64,000 bases of DNA, taken from NCBI RefSeq assembly GCF_049943125.1, contig NZ_CP188040.1, positions 248,001 to 312,000 of the forward strand. The letters run 5' to 3'. This DNA is from JAEXZL01 sp049943125. Lineage in GTDB: Bacteria; Bacillota; Clostridia; Clostridiales; Clostridiaceae. Position numbers and translations under genes: made by a program. Below, piece after piece: positions 42,992-52,326 of this stretch (positions are counted from its first letter, which is position 1; each line of letters starts with the position of its first letter). Under the pieces are notes generated by a model, which saw only the letters and a program-made list of their open reading frames with translations, ran no database searches and was not told the origin of the DNA.

Positions 42992-43035
42992 AAAAAACGT
43001 TAGCAAAATCTGTTTATACAGACCTGCTAACGTTT
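42992..43035 (-). terminator. Terminator of the two-component operon
   Basis: AAACGTTAGCA (42995-43005) pairs with TGCTAACGTTT (43025-43035), with TCTG/CAGA inside. On the minus strand six T residues follow (42997-42992). Confidence 0.85.
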
Positions 43036-43106
43036 CATTATTAAATGTCTTTATTACAAATTTTGAATAAGAATTATTGTATCTGGTAGCTCCATTAATA
43101 TAAAAC

Positions 43107-44465
43107 CTAAGGACTTATTCTCGGTATATGAATTGTAAATATTGTACCTTGATCCATCTCACTATTTACTTCTATTTTGAAAAAATGAAGCTCTAATATG
43201 CTTTTTACAATGGATAAGCCTATGCCGCTGCCTTCTATTTCTTGTCTGCTCTTATCTACTCTATATAGTCTCTCAAAGATAAATGGAATATCCTCCTTAG
43301 CTATACCTATCCCCTTATCCTTAACCTCTACTACTATTTCTTTTTCCTCAGAAAAAATCTTTATATCAATAATAGATCCGGATGAGGAAAACTTAATTCC
43401 ATTAGATAAAAGATTAATAAATACCTGCTTTAATTTATCCTTGTCCCCTAATACTGTGTAATCACTATTAGGTGCTATGTACCAACTGAGCTCTATTTCT
43501 TTATCTCTAGCAAGGGGATAATAATCTCTACAAACCTCTGCTACCAGCTCATCCAGCTTTAATTCTTGAAAATCAAGCTTTATACTTTCCTCTTCAAACT
43601 CCTTGAGGGTATTTAGGTTATTTAAAAGCTTTCCAAAGCGAATAACCTCATCATTTAGATAGCTAAGCCTTTCCTCACTAATTGGATATATACCGTCAAT
43701 CATTGCTTCTAAGTTATTCTGCAGAACATTTAAAGGGGTTCTTATTTCATGAAATATATCCGTAACCAATCTCCTTCTGAGCTCCTCCTGGTATTTAAGC
43801 TTTTCTGCCAGAAGATTGGTGCTGTTTATTAAACTCTCTAGCTCTTCTATATTACTTTTTATCTTGGAGCTTTGATTAAAGTTTCCTTTAGAAAGATTTA
43901 CGGACATATTTACAGCTTCCTTAATAGGTGCAGAAAACTGTCTTGAAAAGTAAATGCTTATTCCTATTACAATAACTAGGGTCATTAGACCACTGAGGAT
44001 TATACTGCTGTTGATGGCAGCTTTAAAGCTTTCGTCCTCCTCCGTTAAAAGTACTGAGGAATACTGCCCAATCTCAACATACCCCACAGTCTTCTCCTCC
44101 ACAAGAATATCGTAGGTCTTAGTAGTATATACTCCTCTATCACTCCCCATATCATCAAGGCTTAATGAAGATGGATCCATTCCCCAGATGATATTTTTAT
44201 TTTCATCATAGAGGGTAAGACAGTAATTACTCATATGAGCTTCATGAATAAGCTCTCTCCCCGAAGAAGCCTTAAAGCTTCCCTCAAGCTTATATAGTTC
44301 TTGAAAATAGTCCGTTATCCTTTCATATCTTCTATTCTGAATGTGCTTCATATATTCATCAAATTTATTATTGATGGTTATATTTACAAAGAGGGTTATA
44401 AGGAGAATTGCACCAATGGATGAGGCAGCAAATAAAATACTTAACCTTTTTCTTATATTTTGCAT
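43107..44465 (-). CDS. Sensor histidine kinase
   Basis: A 452-residue kinase with transmembrane segments near residues 10-31 and 152-174 that bracket a sensor domain of about 120 residues. HAMP follows, then HisKA with His239 in IFHEIRTPLN. The ATPase domain has NLLSNGIKFS, DKGIGIAKED and GSGIGLSIVKSI. The start overlaps the regulator stop (TGATG), so they are a cognate pair. The signal is unknown; the downstream ABC exporter is a possible target, but a terminator lies between. Confidence 0.93.
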   Translation of the reverse strand: MQNIRKRLSILFAASSIGAILLITLFVNITINNKFDEYMKHIQNRRYERITDYFQELYKLEGSFKASSGRELIHEAHMSNYCLTLYDENKNIIWGMDPSSLSLDDMGSDRGVYTTKTYDILVEEKTVGYVEIGQYSSVLLTEEDESFKAAINSSIILSGLMTLVIVIGISIYFSRQFSAPIKEAVNMSVNLSKGNFNQSSKIKSNIEELESLINSTNLLAEKLKYQEELRRRLVTDIFHEIRTPLNVLQNNLEAMIDGIYPISEERLSYLNDEVIRFGKLLNNLNTLKEFEEESIKLDFQELKLDELVAEVCRDYYPLARDKEIELSWYIAPNSDYTVLGDKDKLKQVFINLLSNGIKFSSSGSIIDIKIFSEEKEIVVEVKDKGIGIAKEDIPFIFERLYRVDKSRQEIEGSGIGLSIVKSILELHFFKIEVNSEMDQGTIFTIHIPRISP

Positions 44466-45148
44466 CAGGAGTCACCACCAAACTTATAGCCAGCCTTAGT
44501 GACAGTTAAAATATATTTAGGATTTCTGCTGTCTCCCTCTATCTTTTTTCTTATATTTTTAATGTGTACATCTATAGTTCTATCATAGCCATCGAAATCT
44601 AAATTAAACACCTTAGTAATAAGCTGCTCTCGCGACAGAACCCTACCTTTGTTTGAGGCCAAGGTATATAGAATATCCAGCTCATTGGGAGTAAAAGCTA
44701 TAGCCTTTCCCTTAAGCTTTACCGTTCTATTTTCATAATCGATGATTAACTCCCCATTATTAAAGATCAGCAAGCTTGTCTCCTCTTTTTCCAGACGCCT
44801 AAATAGAGCTTTCACCCTAGCAACAAGCTCTCTAGGGCTGAAGGGCTTCACTAAATACTCGTCAGCTCCTACATTCAAGCCCTGTATCTTATCCTCTAAG
44901 CTTCCCTTAGCCGTAAGCATAAAAATATACACCTCTGAAGCTTCTCTAATTCTTCTGCAAACCTCTTCCCCAGCTATATCTGGAAGCATCAAATCAAGAA
45001 TAACCAGCTTAATATTATTCTCCTTAAATATCTCAAGGCCTTCTACCCCCTTATGAGCAGAAAACACCCTAAAGCCTTCCCTCTCCAGATATGCTCTTAT
45101 GACCTCAGAAACCCTTTCCTCATCCTCTATAAGCAAAATGCTTTTCAT
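44465..45148 (-). CDS. OmpR-family response regulator
   Basis: A 227-residue regulator with a complete receiver (acidic pair IEDEE, phosphoacceptor Asp52 in VILDLMLPD, Lys in YLVKPFSP). The winged-helix DNA-binding domain has FTPNELDILYTLASNKGRVLSREQL (core LASNKGRVLSREQL) and TVTKAGYKF. It is first in the two-gene operon with the histidine kinase. It differs from the regulator at 12406-13104, whose receiver is degenerate. Confidence 0.94.
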   Translation of the reverse strand: MKSILLIEDEERVSEVIRAYLEREGFRVFSAHKGVEGLEIFKENNIKLVILDLMLPDIAGEEVCRRIREASEVYIFMLTAKGSLEDKIQGLNVGADEYLVKPFSPRELVARVKALFRRLEKEETSLLIFNNGELIIDYENRTVKLKGKAIAFTPNELDILYTLASNKGRVLSREQLITKVFNLDFDGYDRTIDVHIKNIRKKIEGDSRNPKYILTVTKAGYKFGGDS

Positions 45149-45222
45149 GTATTTTCTCTCCTCTAATTATGCTATCAACCATTATACAGGTAACTTTTAA
45201 AGATATTATGAAGAATAACAAA

Positions 45223-45254
45223 AGCACCTCTCGGAAATTTTCCAGAGTGGTGAT
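45223..45254 (-). terminator. Terminator hairpin, member A of a local repeat family
   Basis: An imperfect stem (CACC..GGTG with GGAA/TTCC inside) directly after the GNAT gene, followed on the minus strand by CTTTTGTT. It shares the CACCNCTCTGGA core and flanking bases with copies at 47098, 57310 and 58471. Confidence 0.55.
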
Positions 45255-45260
45255 ATTAAC

Positions 45261-45722
45261 TTAACCATTATTTATTTTTGAATTCCACTGATATAAAATG
45301 TCCGGAAGCTTCTCTTCATTTTCATGACCTCTCCCTATTATCTTAAATCCATTTTTCTCATAAAATCTCTGTGCCTTTTTATTTACTTCAAAGGTATACA
45401 GCCTTAATTTATCCTTCGCCTGAGCCTTGGCCTTATTTAATAATACTGTCCCAATACCCTTGCCTTGATAATCTATATGCACATAAAGCTGGTTTATTTC
45501 CTCTTCATTATATGCAATGATTCCAACTACTCTTTGTCCTATTAATGCTAGTTCTATTTGAAACCCCTCAGGTAATATATGATTTAAGAAATAAATATGA
45601 CTTTCTTTGCTATGAATCTCCTTCTGACCAATTGCCCTTTCCTTGCTATTACGCCACATTTCCACTGTTTGTTCAGCATATTTAGTATCATATGGAATAG
45701 TTGTAATAGAATCTTTGTCCAC
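45261..45722 (-). CDS. GNAT-family N-acetyltransferase
   Basis: A 153-residue protein with the GNAT fold. The acetyl-CoA-binding loop is HIDYQGKGIGTVLLNKAKA (core YQGKGIGTVLL, about residues 84-94), followed by LYTFEVNKKAQRFYEKNGF, typical of motif B. The start is GTG, 7 bases after AGGAGG. The substrate cannot be told from the sequence. A hairpin terminator follows. Confidence 0.88.
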   Translation of the reverse strand: MDKDSITTIPYDTKYAEQTVEMWRNSKERAIGQKEIHSKESHIYFLNHILPEGFQIELALIGQRVVGIIAYNEEEINQLYVHIDYQGKGIGTVLLNKAKAQAKDKLRLYTFEVNKKAQRFYEKNGFKIIGRGHENEEKLPDILYQWNSKINNG

Positions 45723-45767
45723 AGTACTACCTCCTGATTTTATTACTGTAATAAATTTCGAAAAAAA

Positions 45768-46109
45768 TCAATTACTCTGGTTGTCTGCCCCCCACTCACA
45801 TAACTTTTCCAAAACGGGTATTAATGTTTCCCCTTTATCCGTGAGACTGTACTCGACTTTAGGAGGAATTTGAGGATACTCTTTACGTTTCACCAAGCCA
45901 TCCACTTCCAATTCTTTTAGTTGTGAACTTAACATTTTGTAAGTAATGACTCCAATTTGTCTTTTCAAATCATTAAAACGAACAGGTTGATTTTCTGCTA
46001 GAAGGTAAATGATAACCATTTTCCATTTACCCCCAATAACTGAGAGTGTATAACCAAAAGGGGTATCCTCGATATTTTTAACTTTACCTTTATATTCAAC
46101 CATACTCAT
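45768..46109 (-). CDS. HxlR-family transcriptional regulator
   Basis: A 113-residue winged-helix protein. TPFGYTLSVIGGKWKMVIIYLL near residue 16 (core SVIGGKWKM), RFNDLKRQIGVITYKMLSSQLKELE (core MLSSQLKELE) and EYSLTDKGETLIPVL are HxlR signatures. The conserved N-terminal cysteine used for redox sensing in YodB/HypR is absent. The ATG at 46109 is chosen because AAAGGA precedes it at about 10 bases; a longer frame to 46142 lacks a site. It is divergent from the ureohydrolase gene. Confidence 0.88.
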   Translation of the reverse strand: MSMVEYKGKVKNIEDTPFGYTLSVIGGKWKMVIIYLLAENQPVRFNDLKRQIGVITYKMLSSQLKELEVDGLVKRKEYPQIPPKVEYSLTDKGETLIPVLEKLCEWGADNQSN

Positions 46110-46187
46110 ATCTATACTATCCTTTCTGACAGTACCTATCATTAAAGTGCGTACTGTTTTTTTATTTTTATCCAGTATATAATAACC

Positions 46188-46201
46188 TTACTTTAAAGTA
46201 A
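46188..46201. promoter_or_regulatory. Palindrome, possible HxlR operator
   Basis: The 14-bp perfect palindrome TTACTTTAAAGTAA lies just after a TATAAT-like -10 (about 46178) and before the ureohydrolase ribosome binding site. HxlR-type repressors are known to bind short TACT-N-AGTA palindromes. The link to the divergent regulator is inference. Confidence 0.45.
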
Positions 46202-46214
46202 AGGAGCTACAAAT

Positions 46215-47075
46215 ATGAAAAAATATGGTACGATTCGTCTTTTAATGCCACAATGGCAAGGAGGAAATAATCCCAACTACTCTTTCGGAGCTGAGTTGCT
46301 TGCTTGGCTGGCTCCGAATAATGACCAACCACTTATCAACATACCAGTTCAAGCTTACGATGGAACTCTCCTGGAAAATGAGAATGGTATATATGGAAGA
46401 AAACAGCTACTAGAACAATTAGAGTCTGCCAATAATATCATTAATGCTCATCAGCCAGACCGTATTGTAATGTTTGGTGGTGACTGCTTAGTTGAGCAAG
46501 CACCATTTGCTTACCTAAACGAACGATATGATGGAGAATTAGGTTTAATTTGGATCGATGCTCACAGTGATCTAGTCAGAATCGTTGGGTACGATTATGG
46601 ACATACATTACCACTAGGGAATCTTTTGGGAGAAGGTGATGAGGATTTCACTAATTATGTAAAAATCCCTTTAAAGGCTAAGAATGTTTTTATAGCTGGA
46701 TTAGATTCACCTACAGAACAAGATTCAGAAATCATTCAAAGACTCGGTATTAAAACAGCTGGAACTAATGAGCTAAAGAATAGCACTAAATCTATAAAGG
46801 AGTGGATTAAAGATAGTGACATTAAGCATCTTGCTATTCACCTTGATTTAGATGTTCTAGACCCAAAAGCATTTCGCTCTATATTATTCGCCAATCCTGA
46901 AAAGCCTTATGATTTTTCTGCTGCGGGAATAATGCAAATACCTCAGCTACTGAAGCTATTAAAAGAACTATCTGAAGAAACAGATGTAGTTGGCTTAGGT
47001 ATAACAGAGCATATGCCGTGGGATTCAATTAACCTTAAGAATCTCCTGGGAGAGATACCTATTTTAAATAAATAA
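46215..47075 (+). CDS. Ureohydrolase (arginase/agmatinase/formiminoglutamase family) with altered first metal ligand
   Basis: A 286-residue member of the Mn-dependent ureohydrolase family. Metal motifs are WIDAHSDL (Asp115, His117, Asp119) and HLDLDVLDP (Asp211, Asp213). The first ligand motif, normally GGDH, reads GGDC (Cys91). Substitution of this His occurs in some subgroups but is unusual, and may change metal preference or activity. AAAGGAG precedes the ATG. It is divergently arranged with an HxlR regulator. The substrate cannot be assigned. Confidence 0.8.
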   Translation: MKKYGTIRLLMPQWQGGNNPNYSFGAELLAWLAPNNDQPLINIPVQAYDGTLLENENGIYGRKQLLEQLESANNIINAHQPDRIVMFGGDCLVEQAPFAYLNERYDGELGLIWIDAHSDLVRIVGYDYGHTLPLGNLLGEGDEDFTNYVKIPLKAKNVFIAGLDSPTEQDSEIIQRLGIKTAGTNELKNSTKSIKEWIKDSDIKHLAIHLDLDVLDPKAFRSILFANPEKPYDFSAAGIMQIPQLLKLLKELSEETDVVGLGITEHMPWDSINLKNLLGEIPILNK

Positions 47076-47097
47076 ATTTATACTTCACAATAAAAAA

Positions 47098-47132
47098 ATC
47101 ACCCCTCTAATCCATCCAGAGGGGTGATTTTT
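47098..47132. terminator. Bidirectional terminator, member B of the local repeat family
   Basis: ATCACCCCTCT (47098-47108) pairs perfectly with AGAGGGGTGAT (47118-47128), with T residues after and A residues before. It separates the ureohydrolase gene (plus) and the sucrose phosphorylase gene (minus). Confidence 0.9.
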
Positions 47133-47147
47133 CCTTAATTCTAATCA

Positions 47148-48617
47148 TCAAACTAAATATTTCACAACTTCACCATTATCTTTTAAATATTCAATTTCAG
47201 TCTTATTTGTTTTTAAATCAATATGAAGACTGCAGTGGCTATCATCCTTTTTCCAGCTGATTCTTAATTCATCCTCAGGACATTCCTCCACGGTAAATTC
47301 TCCATTGAAGGCATCATATTCATTCCTGAATTTCATGAGCTTAATGAGTCTCTGAACTACTTCTTTATCAAGAGCTTCCTCAATCTCTTCCACACTGTAA
47401 TTGTGCCTGTTTATTTCTCTTCCTTCACCGGTGGCCTTTACGGCCTCCATATCATTCTCCCCGGCTAACAGTCCTACATAATATACCTGAGGTATCCCTG
47501 GGGTAAAGAATTGAATGGATCTAGCTGCTAAATAAGCATCATCATCACAGTCAAGAAGAGAATAATAGGTTCCTCTAATTTGATGAACGTCAAAGCCATC
47601 CTCTGATTTATGCTCATCTGAAAGAATTAAGCTTAGATTTGCTCCTCTTTCTAAACAAATATCAACAAGCCTTCTAGCATCCTTAGTATCTATTAATCCA
47701 TCCATATCAGGCTTCACTGGAACACCATCATGACAATCAAGCATGGTAAATTGCTTTGCTGGTCTATTCTTTAGATACTCAGAAAGTCTTTTGCTAGATT
47801 TATTTATCAATGTATCAAGGATAGTATATGGAAGTATGAAATCATAAATCCAGAAGCCGTGGTCTGCAAGCTTGTATTGAATGGAATAATGAGAGTGCAC
47901 TTCCGGTAATAATTCAATACCTGCAGAGTTTGCCAGCTCCATTATCCAATCAAGGAAATCATAAATTTCCGGCTCTACGAAGAAACAGCTAGTACCAAGC
48001 TTCTTAATAACATAGCCTACAGCGTCCAATCTCACTATACTAACATTATTCTTGCTGAAATTCATAAAAATATCTTTTAAGAGTTCCTTTACCTTTTGGG
48101 ACCTTACATCCAGATCAATCTGCTCTGAAGGATCGGTCTTTCCAAAGGTAGTCCATAGTTTTTCTGTCTCACCAGTTTTCTCTATGTTGAAGGTTGAATA
48201 TGGAAGCTTTCTTCTTAAAAACATCTTATCAATATCTTGTTGAACAGGCTTCCCATCCTTCCATATCTTATCTAAGGTAATAAAAAGGTCAGCATATTCT
48301 GACTCTCTACCCTTCTTCAAAAAGTCCTGAAAGTATTCTGACCTTCTTGAAATATGGTTTACCATCAAATCCAAAAGTACATCAAAGTTTTCTCCTATAG
48401 CCTTTATATCCTCCCAGTTACCAAAGGAAGGCTCTATCTCAAAATATGTCAGTGGCGCAAAGCCTCTATCCCCTGAGGATGGGAAGGGAGGGAGAATGTG
48501 AATTCCACCACTAAAGGTATCCAAAAAATGCTGTGTCAAAACCTTATTCAGTGTTTTTAAATCTCCACCCATAGAGTCTGGATAGGTTATCAGCTGTACC
48601 TTATTTTTTACTGCCAT
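47148..48617 (-). CDS. Sucrose phosphorylase family enzyme (GH13_18)
   Basis: A 489-residue GH13 enzyme with the catalytic triad Asp198 (VRLDAVGY), Glu239 (LLPEVHSHY) and Asp295 (LDCHDGVPV). The N-terminal ITYPDSMGGDLKTL and ILPPFPSSGDRGFAPLTY match sucrose phosphorylase. It converts sucrose and phosphate to glucose 1-phosphate and fructose. Close relatives act on sucrose 6'-phosphate or glucosylglycerate, so specificity is not certain. It is the last gene of the sugar locus, next to a PfkB kinase that could take the fructose. Confidence 0.88.
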   Translation of the reverse strand: MAVKNKVQLITYPDSMGGDLKTLNKVLTQHFLDTFSGGIHILPPFPSSGDRGFAPLTYFEIEPSFGNWEDIKAIGENFDVLLDLMVNHISRRSEYFQDFLKKGRESEYADLFITLDKIWKDGKPVQQDIDKMFLRRKLPYSTFNIEKTGETEKLWTTFGKTDPSEQIDLDVRSQKVKELLKDIFMNFSKNNVSIVRLDAVGYVIKKLGTSCFFVEPEIYDFLDWIMELANSAGIELLPEVHSHYSIQYKLADHGFWIYDFILPYTILDTLINKSSKRLSEYLKNRPAKQFTMLDCHDGVPVKPDMDGLIDTKDARRLVDICLERGANLSLILSDEHKSEDGFDVHQIRGTYYSLLDCDDDAYLAARSIQFFTPGIPQVYYVGLLAGENDMEAVKATGEGREINRHNYSVEEIEEALDKEVVQRLIKLMKFRNEYDAFNGEFTVEECPEDELRISWKKDDSHCSLHIDLKTNKTEIEYLKDNGEVVKYLV

Positions 48618-48679
48618 GTAACAATCTCTCCTTTACTTGTAGCTGCATCAATTCCATTTACTTTTTCTTATCTCTTATA

Positions 48680-49636
48680 TTAGAAGCCATACATTTCTTT
48701 TATCACTTCAAGGTCCGGTAGTTCCACAATAGCTCCCAAATACTTGAGCTTATATGCACTTACAGCAAAGCCTAGGTCCAATGCCTCCTTAATGGTATGT
48801 CCCTTAACAACTGCTGCATAAAAACCTGACCAGAAGGCATCTCCAGCTCCTGTAGTATCTACAATCTCCGTTGCCATGGTATTAAATTTAATTGTTTCAA
48901 TACCATTGGAGGCTATAGCACCATCCTTGCCTAAGGTCATTACTACTAGCTTTGCACCGAGGTCTAAAAATTTATTAATTTGCTTTTCAGGTTCATCCTT
49001 GCCAAACAATCTTTCTGCATCGTCTTCTGAGGGCTTAACTATATGAACCTTCCCTATTATAGACTTAACATAATCAATACCAGCTTCACCTTTTTCCCAA
49101 ATCATAGGATGGTAATTGGGATCAAAGCATAGGAGCGAGCCATATTTTTTTGCAGCCTCTATTACCTTCTCGATGGTATTACGAACAGGATTTCTTGATA
49201 ATGGCCAACAGGAAAAGTGAACTATCTTAGAATTCGCTACAGCCTCTTCAAGATGAGAGGTAAAACCTAAATTATAATCAGCTCCCCTATAAAATATTGG
49301 GGTAGGGCTATTTTTACTTTTAGTAACCATAACCATGCTGGTTGAAAAATCAACCTTATCAATGAGGCTGGTGTCTAACCCTGCCTCTTGTATATGCTTA
49401 GTTAAATACCTCCCTAAGCCATCATCTCCAACGGCTGAAGCTATTAGGGAATTTACCCCCAGCTTCTTTACATTCATAGCTATATTCGCTGGAGAGCCTC
49501 CAAAAAACTTTTTATAGGTACTACACTGGAAGTCATCGCCATACTCAGTAGCTATCATATCTATTAAAAGCTCTCCAACAGCTAATACATCATTTTTTCT
49601 TTCTTGAAAGCATATTTCTTTATCAAATAATATCAT
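48680..49636 (-). CDS. PfkB-family carbohydrate kinase (probable fructokinase)
   Basis: A 318-residue ribokinase-type kinase with N-terminal GGSPANIAMN and C-terminal DTTGAGDAFWSGF, the latter carrying the catalytic Asp. Near neighbours include fructokinase and IolC. Beside a sucrose phosphorylase the simplest role is phosphorylation of released fructose. This is context-based. It belongs to the minus-strand sugar locus. Confidence 0.85.
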   Translation of the reverse strand: MILFDKEICFQERKNDVLAVGELLIDMIATEYGDDFQCSTYKKFFGGSPANIAMNVKKLGVNSLIASAVGDDGLGRYLTKHIQEAGLDTSLIDKVDFSTSMVMVTKSKNSPTPIFYRGADYNLGFTSHLEEAVANSKIVHFSCWPLSRNPVRNTIEKVIEAAKKYGSLLCFDPNYHPMIWEKGEAGIDYVKSIIGKVHIVKPSEDDAERLFGKDEPEKQINKFLDLGAKLVVMTLGKDGAIASNGIETIKFNTMATEIVDTTGAGDAFWSGFYAAVVKGHTIKEALDLGFAVSAYKLKYLGAIVELPDLEVIKEMYGF

Positions 49637-49681
49637 AATATATCAGCCTCTCTTCTCAGTGTAATTCAAGGCTATTCTATC

Positions 49682-50518
49682 TTATTGCTGTAAGCTCTTA
49701 ATTTCTCCTGGCTTTATTTCCATCTCATTTCCGCTTACTTCTAACCAGATAGAAATAGCTGATGGGTTATATACTGATGTGAGCTCAGCAGAAAACTGTA
49801 ATCGATCTAAAGCCTCAATATAATCCCTTATCTCCATATTAGTTGCGTACCATATATCTTTTTTATTGCTTATATATTCACAGAAGTCTTCTATAACATT
49901 CCAATTATTATCTAAATCAAATTCATAGCTATGGCCCCATAGGTAGAATAGCTGTAATCCAGGTGGATTTCCCTCAACAAAAGTCTTAGCTAGCTTCATT
50001 AAATCAGGGTCATTATGATGGGCAGTTGGATTCCACTCTAGCCAATTGGTAGGCAATCTGAAGCTTTTGTGGTTATTCACTGTTCTTCCATAGGCTACCC
50101 CCAAGCTATTAAGCACCTTAAAAACCTCTTCGTTATAAGTACCGTAGGGATAAGCCAATCCTCTTACGGGATGCCCAAGGAGCTCTTCATGATTCTTTTT
50201 ATCCTCCAGAACCTCTCTCACTAGAAGCTCTTTAGGAATATCAGGGAAGGATAGGTGAGTCAATCCATGGATGGCTATTTCATGCCCCTTATACAAGGAA
50301 GCAATTTCTTCTTTATCCAATCTCTTAATATAAATATCATTTATAGTGAAAGAACCTTCTTCCCCTTGAATTCCTGAATTAAGATTAAAGGTTGCCTTTA
50401 GATTATATCTATTAAAGATTTCTAATAGCTTCCTATCTTGTGTAACTCCATCATCATAGCTTAAGGTAAAAGCCTTTTTATTTGCACCTGGAAAAAGCTT
50501 AAGTATTTTAGTCATCAT
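49682..50518 (-). CDS. Polysaccharide deacetylase (CE4/NodB-like)
   Basis: A 278-residue protein with the NodB fold: FTLSYDDGVTQD (about residues 18-29), where the metal Asp pair is present. The HGLTHLSFP motif supplies the His ligands, and LAYPYGTYNEE follows. There is no signal peptide, so it acts in the cytoplasm, which fits imported oligosaccharides rather than wall polymers. It is one of three esterase/deacetylase genes in the locus. Confidence 0.85.
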   Translation of the reverse strand: MMTKILKLFPGANKKAFTLSYDDGVTQDRKLLEIFNRYNLKATFNLNSGIQGEEGSFTINDIYIKRLDKEEIASLYKGHEIAIHGLTHLSFPDIPKELLVREVLEDKKNHEELLGHPVRGLAYPYGTYNEEVFKVLNSLGVAYGRTVNNHKSFRLPTNWLEWNPTAHHNDPDLMKLAKTFVEGNPPGLQLFYLWGHSYEFDLDNNWNVIEDFCEYISNKKDIWYATNMEIRDYIEALDRLQFSAELTSVYNPSAISIWLEVSGNEMEIKPGEIKSLQQ

Positions 50519-50531
50519 TAACCCTCATCTC

Positions 50532-51323
50532 CTACTTATATATCCAGTCTATTCCTTTATCTATATACTCATTCCAAAAGCTCCAATTATGATCACCAGG
50601 ACCTTCAACATAAGTATGCTCCACATCATTAGCTAACAAGAAATTATGATAGTCACGGTTTTTATCTAATAAAAAGTCCTCTGTGCCACAAGCCATATAT
50701 ATTTTAGGTAGTTCTTTACCTTCTTTTATTAATTTCATTGTAATCGCCTCTGGATCCTTATCACTTCCTAGCAGATCACTTAAATTCCCAAAAACTCTTC
50801 TATAATACTTATAATCAGCTATTGCATCCTTATGATCTTCAGCTATCCCTGAAATTTCTTTGATTATAAGCGCTGAGGATAGTGCAATAACACCTCCAAA
50901 GGTATCATTATACTTAAGTCCATTACGGATAGCCCCATACCCTCCCATGGATAAACCACCAATGAAGGTATCTTCTCTTCTATGGGATAAGGAGAATAGC
51001 TTTCGTGTACATTCTACCAATTCTCGGCCAATAAACTCCCCAAAGAGCTCTCCTTTATCCTCATCATCTAAATAGAAACTATTTTCTCCAGAAGGCATAA
51101 ATACCGCAAGATTATGCTTTAAGGATAGCTCTTGAATATTGCTTCCAGAAACCCAGTCTTGATAATTGCCTGAGTAACCATGTAATAAATATAGTGCTTT
51201 CATTTGTTCCTTAGGCTCTGCTGCCTGTCCTGTTACTTCTACAGCATCTATTGGCATCAAGGCATTGAAGGAAACAAGTTTCTTTAGTGTATTTGAATAA
51301 TAATTTATCTGTAAAAAAGCCAT
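50532..51323 (-). CDS. Acyl esterase of the EstA/FrmB type (CE1-like)
   Basis: A 263-residue alpha/beta hydrolase. The nucleophile elbow is GGLSMGGYGA (Ser at about 136), the oxyanion region is LYLLHGYSGNYQDW near residue 50, and the C-terminal His is in GPGDHNWSFW. The pattern matches esterase D/CE1-like acetyl and feruloyl esterases. There is no signal peptide. It probably removes acyl groups from the imported sugar. It is 13 bases from the next gene in the operon. Confidence 0.85.
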   Translation of the reverse strand: MAFLQINYYSNTLKKLVSFNALMPIDAVEVTGQAAEPKEQMKALYLLHGYSGNYQDWVSGSNIQELSLKHNLAVFMPSGENSFYLDDEDKGELFGEFIGRELVECTRKLFSLSHRREDTFIGGLSMGGYGAIRNGLKYNDTFGGVIALSSALIIKEISGIAEDHKDAIADYKYYRRVFGNLSDLLGSDKDPEAITMKLIKEGKELPKIYMACGTEDFLLDKNRDYHNFLLANDVEHTYVEGPGDHNWSFWNEYIDKGIDWIYK

Positions 51324-51342
51324 ATTAGTTTACCTCATACAT

Positions 51343-52281
51343 TTAATTATTTAGGGCCCGAGCTAATGCATCTATATATTCATTGTTTGCCCTTTTACTT
51401 ATTTCTACATTATTAAAAATGGCATCAAAGCCATGATAGCAGCCTGGATACAAATGAAATTCCACAGGAACCCCAGCACTAGCAAGCCTTTTAACATAAT
51501 CAATAGTTTCATCTCTAAATGGATCTAAATCCCCTACACAGGTGTAGGTAGGTGGTAATCCTGAGAGCTCCATAGCACGAGCAGGGGCAGCATAGGGTGA
51601 GACCTCTTTAGAAGCATTTTCACCTAGATACATTTTCCAGGCGGCTATATTATTTTCTCGATTCCAAGCCCTAGGCATGTTCTCTTCATTTATCTCATAG
51701 CTTGAAGCTGTTGTATTCCTATCATCTATCATAGGGTATAGGGGCATCTGAAAGGCTATATTAATCTCCCCCTTATCTCTAGCTAATAAGGCAAGAGCAG
51801 CTGTGAGCCCACCTCCAGCACTAGCCCCTGCTATTGCTATTTTATTTACATCAATCCCTAACTCTTCAGATTCATTTACCACCCACTTTAAAGCTGAGTA
51901 ACAATCATTTATAGCTGCAGGATATGGATGCTCAGGCGCAAGTCGATAATTAACAGAAACCACCACAGCATCGGCCTTAATAACTATTCTTTCACATAAA
52001 GAATCATCTCCATCAGGATGACCAAGGACATAACCTCCACCATGTATCCATAGAACAACAGGCAATTTTGGTTTTGTTCTATCCTTAGGCTCGTATATTT
52101 TCACCAAGAGCTCTGATTCTTGTCCCTCAATATACCTCCTACTAGTGATTACATTCTCAGACCTTTCCATGGTAGGGACTTGAATTTTTCTCATAGCCTC
52201 CAAATCCCTTATAACATCGACCTGAGGCTGATTCTGTAATATATTTAAAAGCTCCGGTAATACTTTATTTTCATAGCTCAA
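51343..52281 (-). CDS. Alpha/beta hydrolase, HSL-type esterase
   Basis: A 312-residue enzyme of the hormone-sensitive-lipase family. It has the oxyanion motif WIHGGGYVLGH, the nucleophile elbow AIAGASAGGGLT, an acid in the DPFRDE region and His in GCYHGFD. It lacks a signal peptide. TTG at 52281 is the likely start because AGGTG lies 6 bases before it; the GTG at 52290 overlaps that site. It follows the permease genes and is the first of the three esterases. Confidence 0.85.
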   Translation of the reverse strand: MSYENKVLPELLNILQNQPQVDVIRDLEAMRKIQVPTMERSENVITSRRYIEGQESELLVKIYEPKDRTKPKLPVVLWIHGGGYVLGHPDGDDSLCERIVIKADAVVVSVNYRLAPEHPYPAAINDCYSALKWVVNESEELGIDVNKIAIAGASAGGGLTAALALLARDKGEINIAFQMPLYPMIDDRNTTASSYEINEENMPRAWNRENNIAAWKMYLGENASKEVSPYAAPARAMELSGLPPTYTCVGDLDPFRDETIDYVKRLASAGVPVEFHLYPGCYHGFDAIFNNVEISKRANNEYIDALARALNN

Positions 52282-52326
52282 TGAAATCACCTACTTATCA
52301 AATTATTAGAAGCCATTTTTCTCTCA

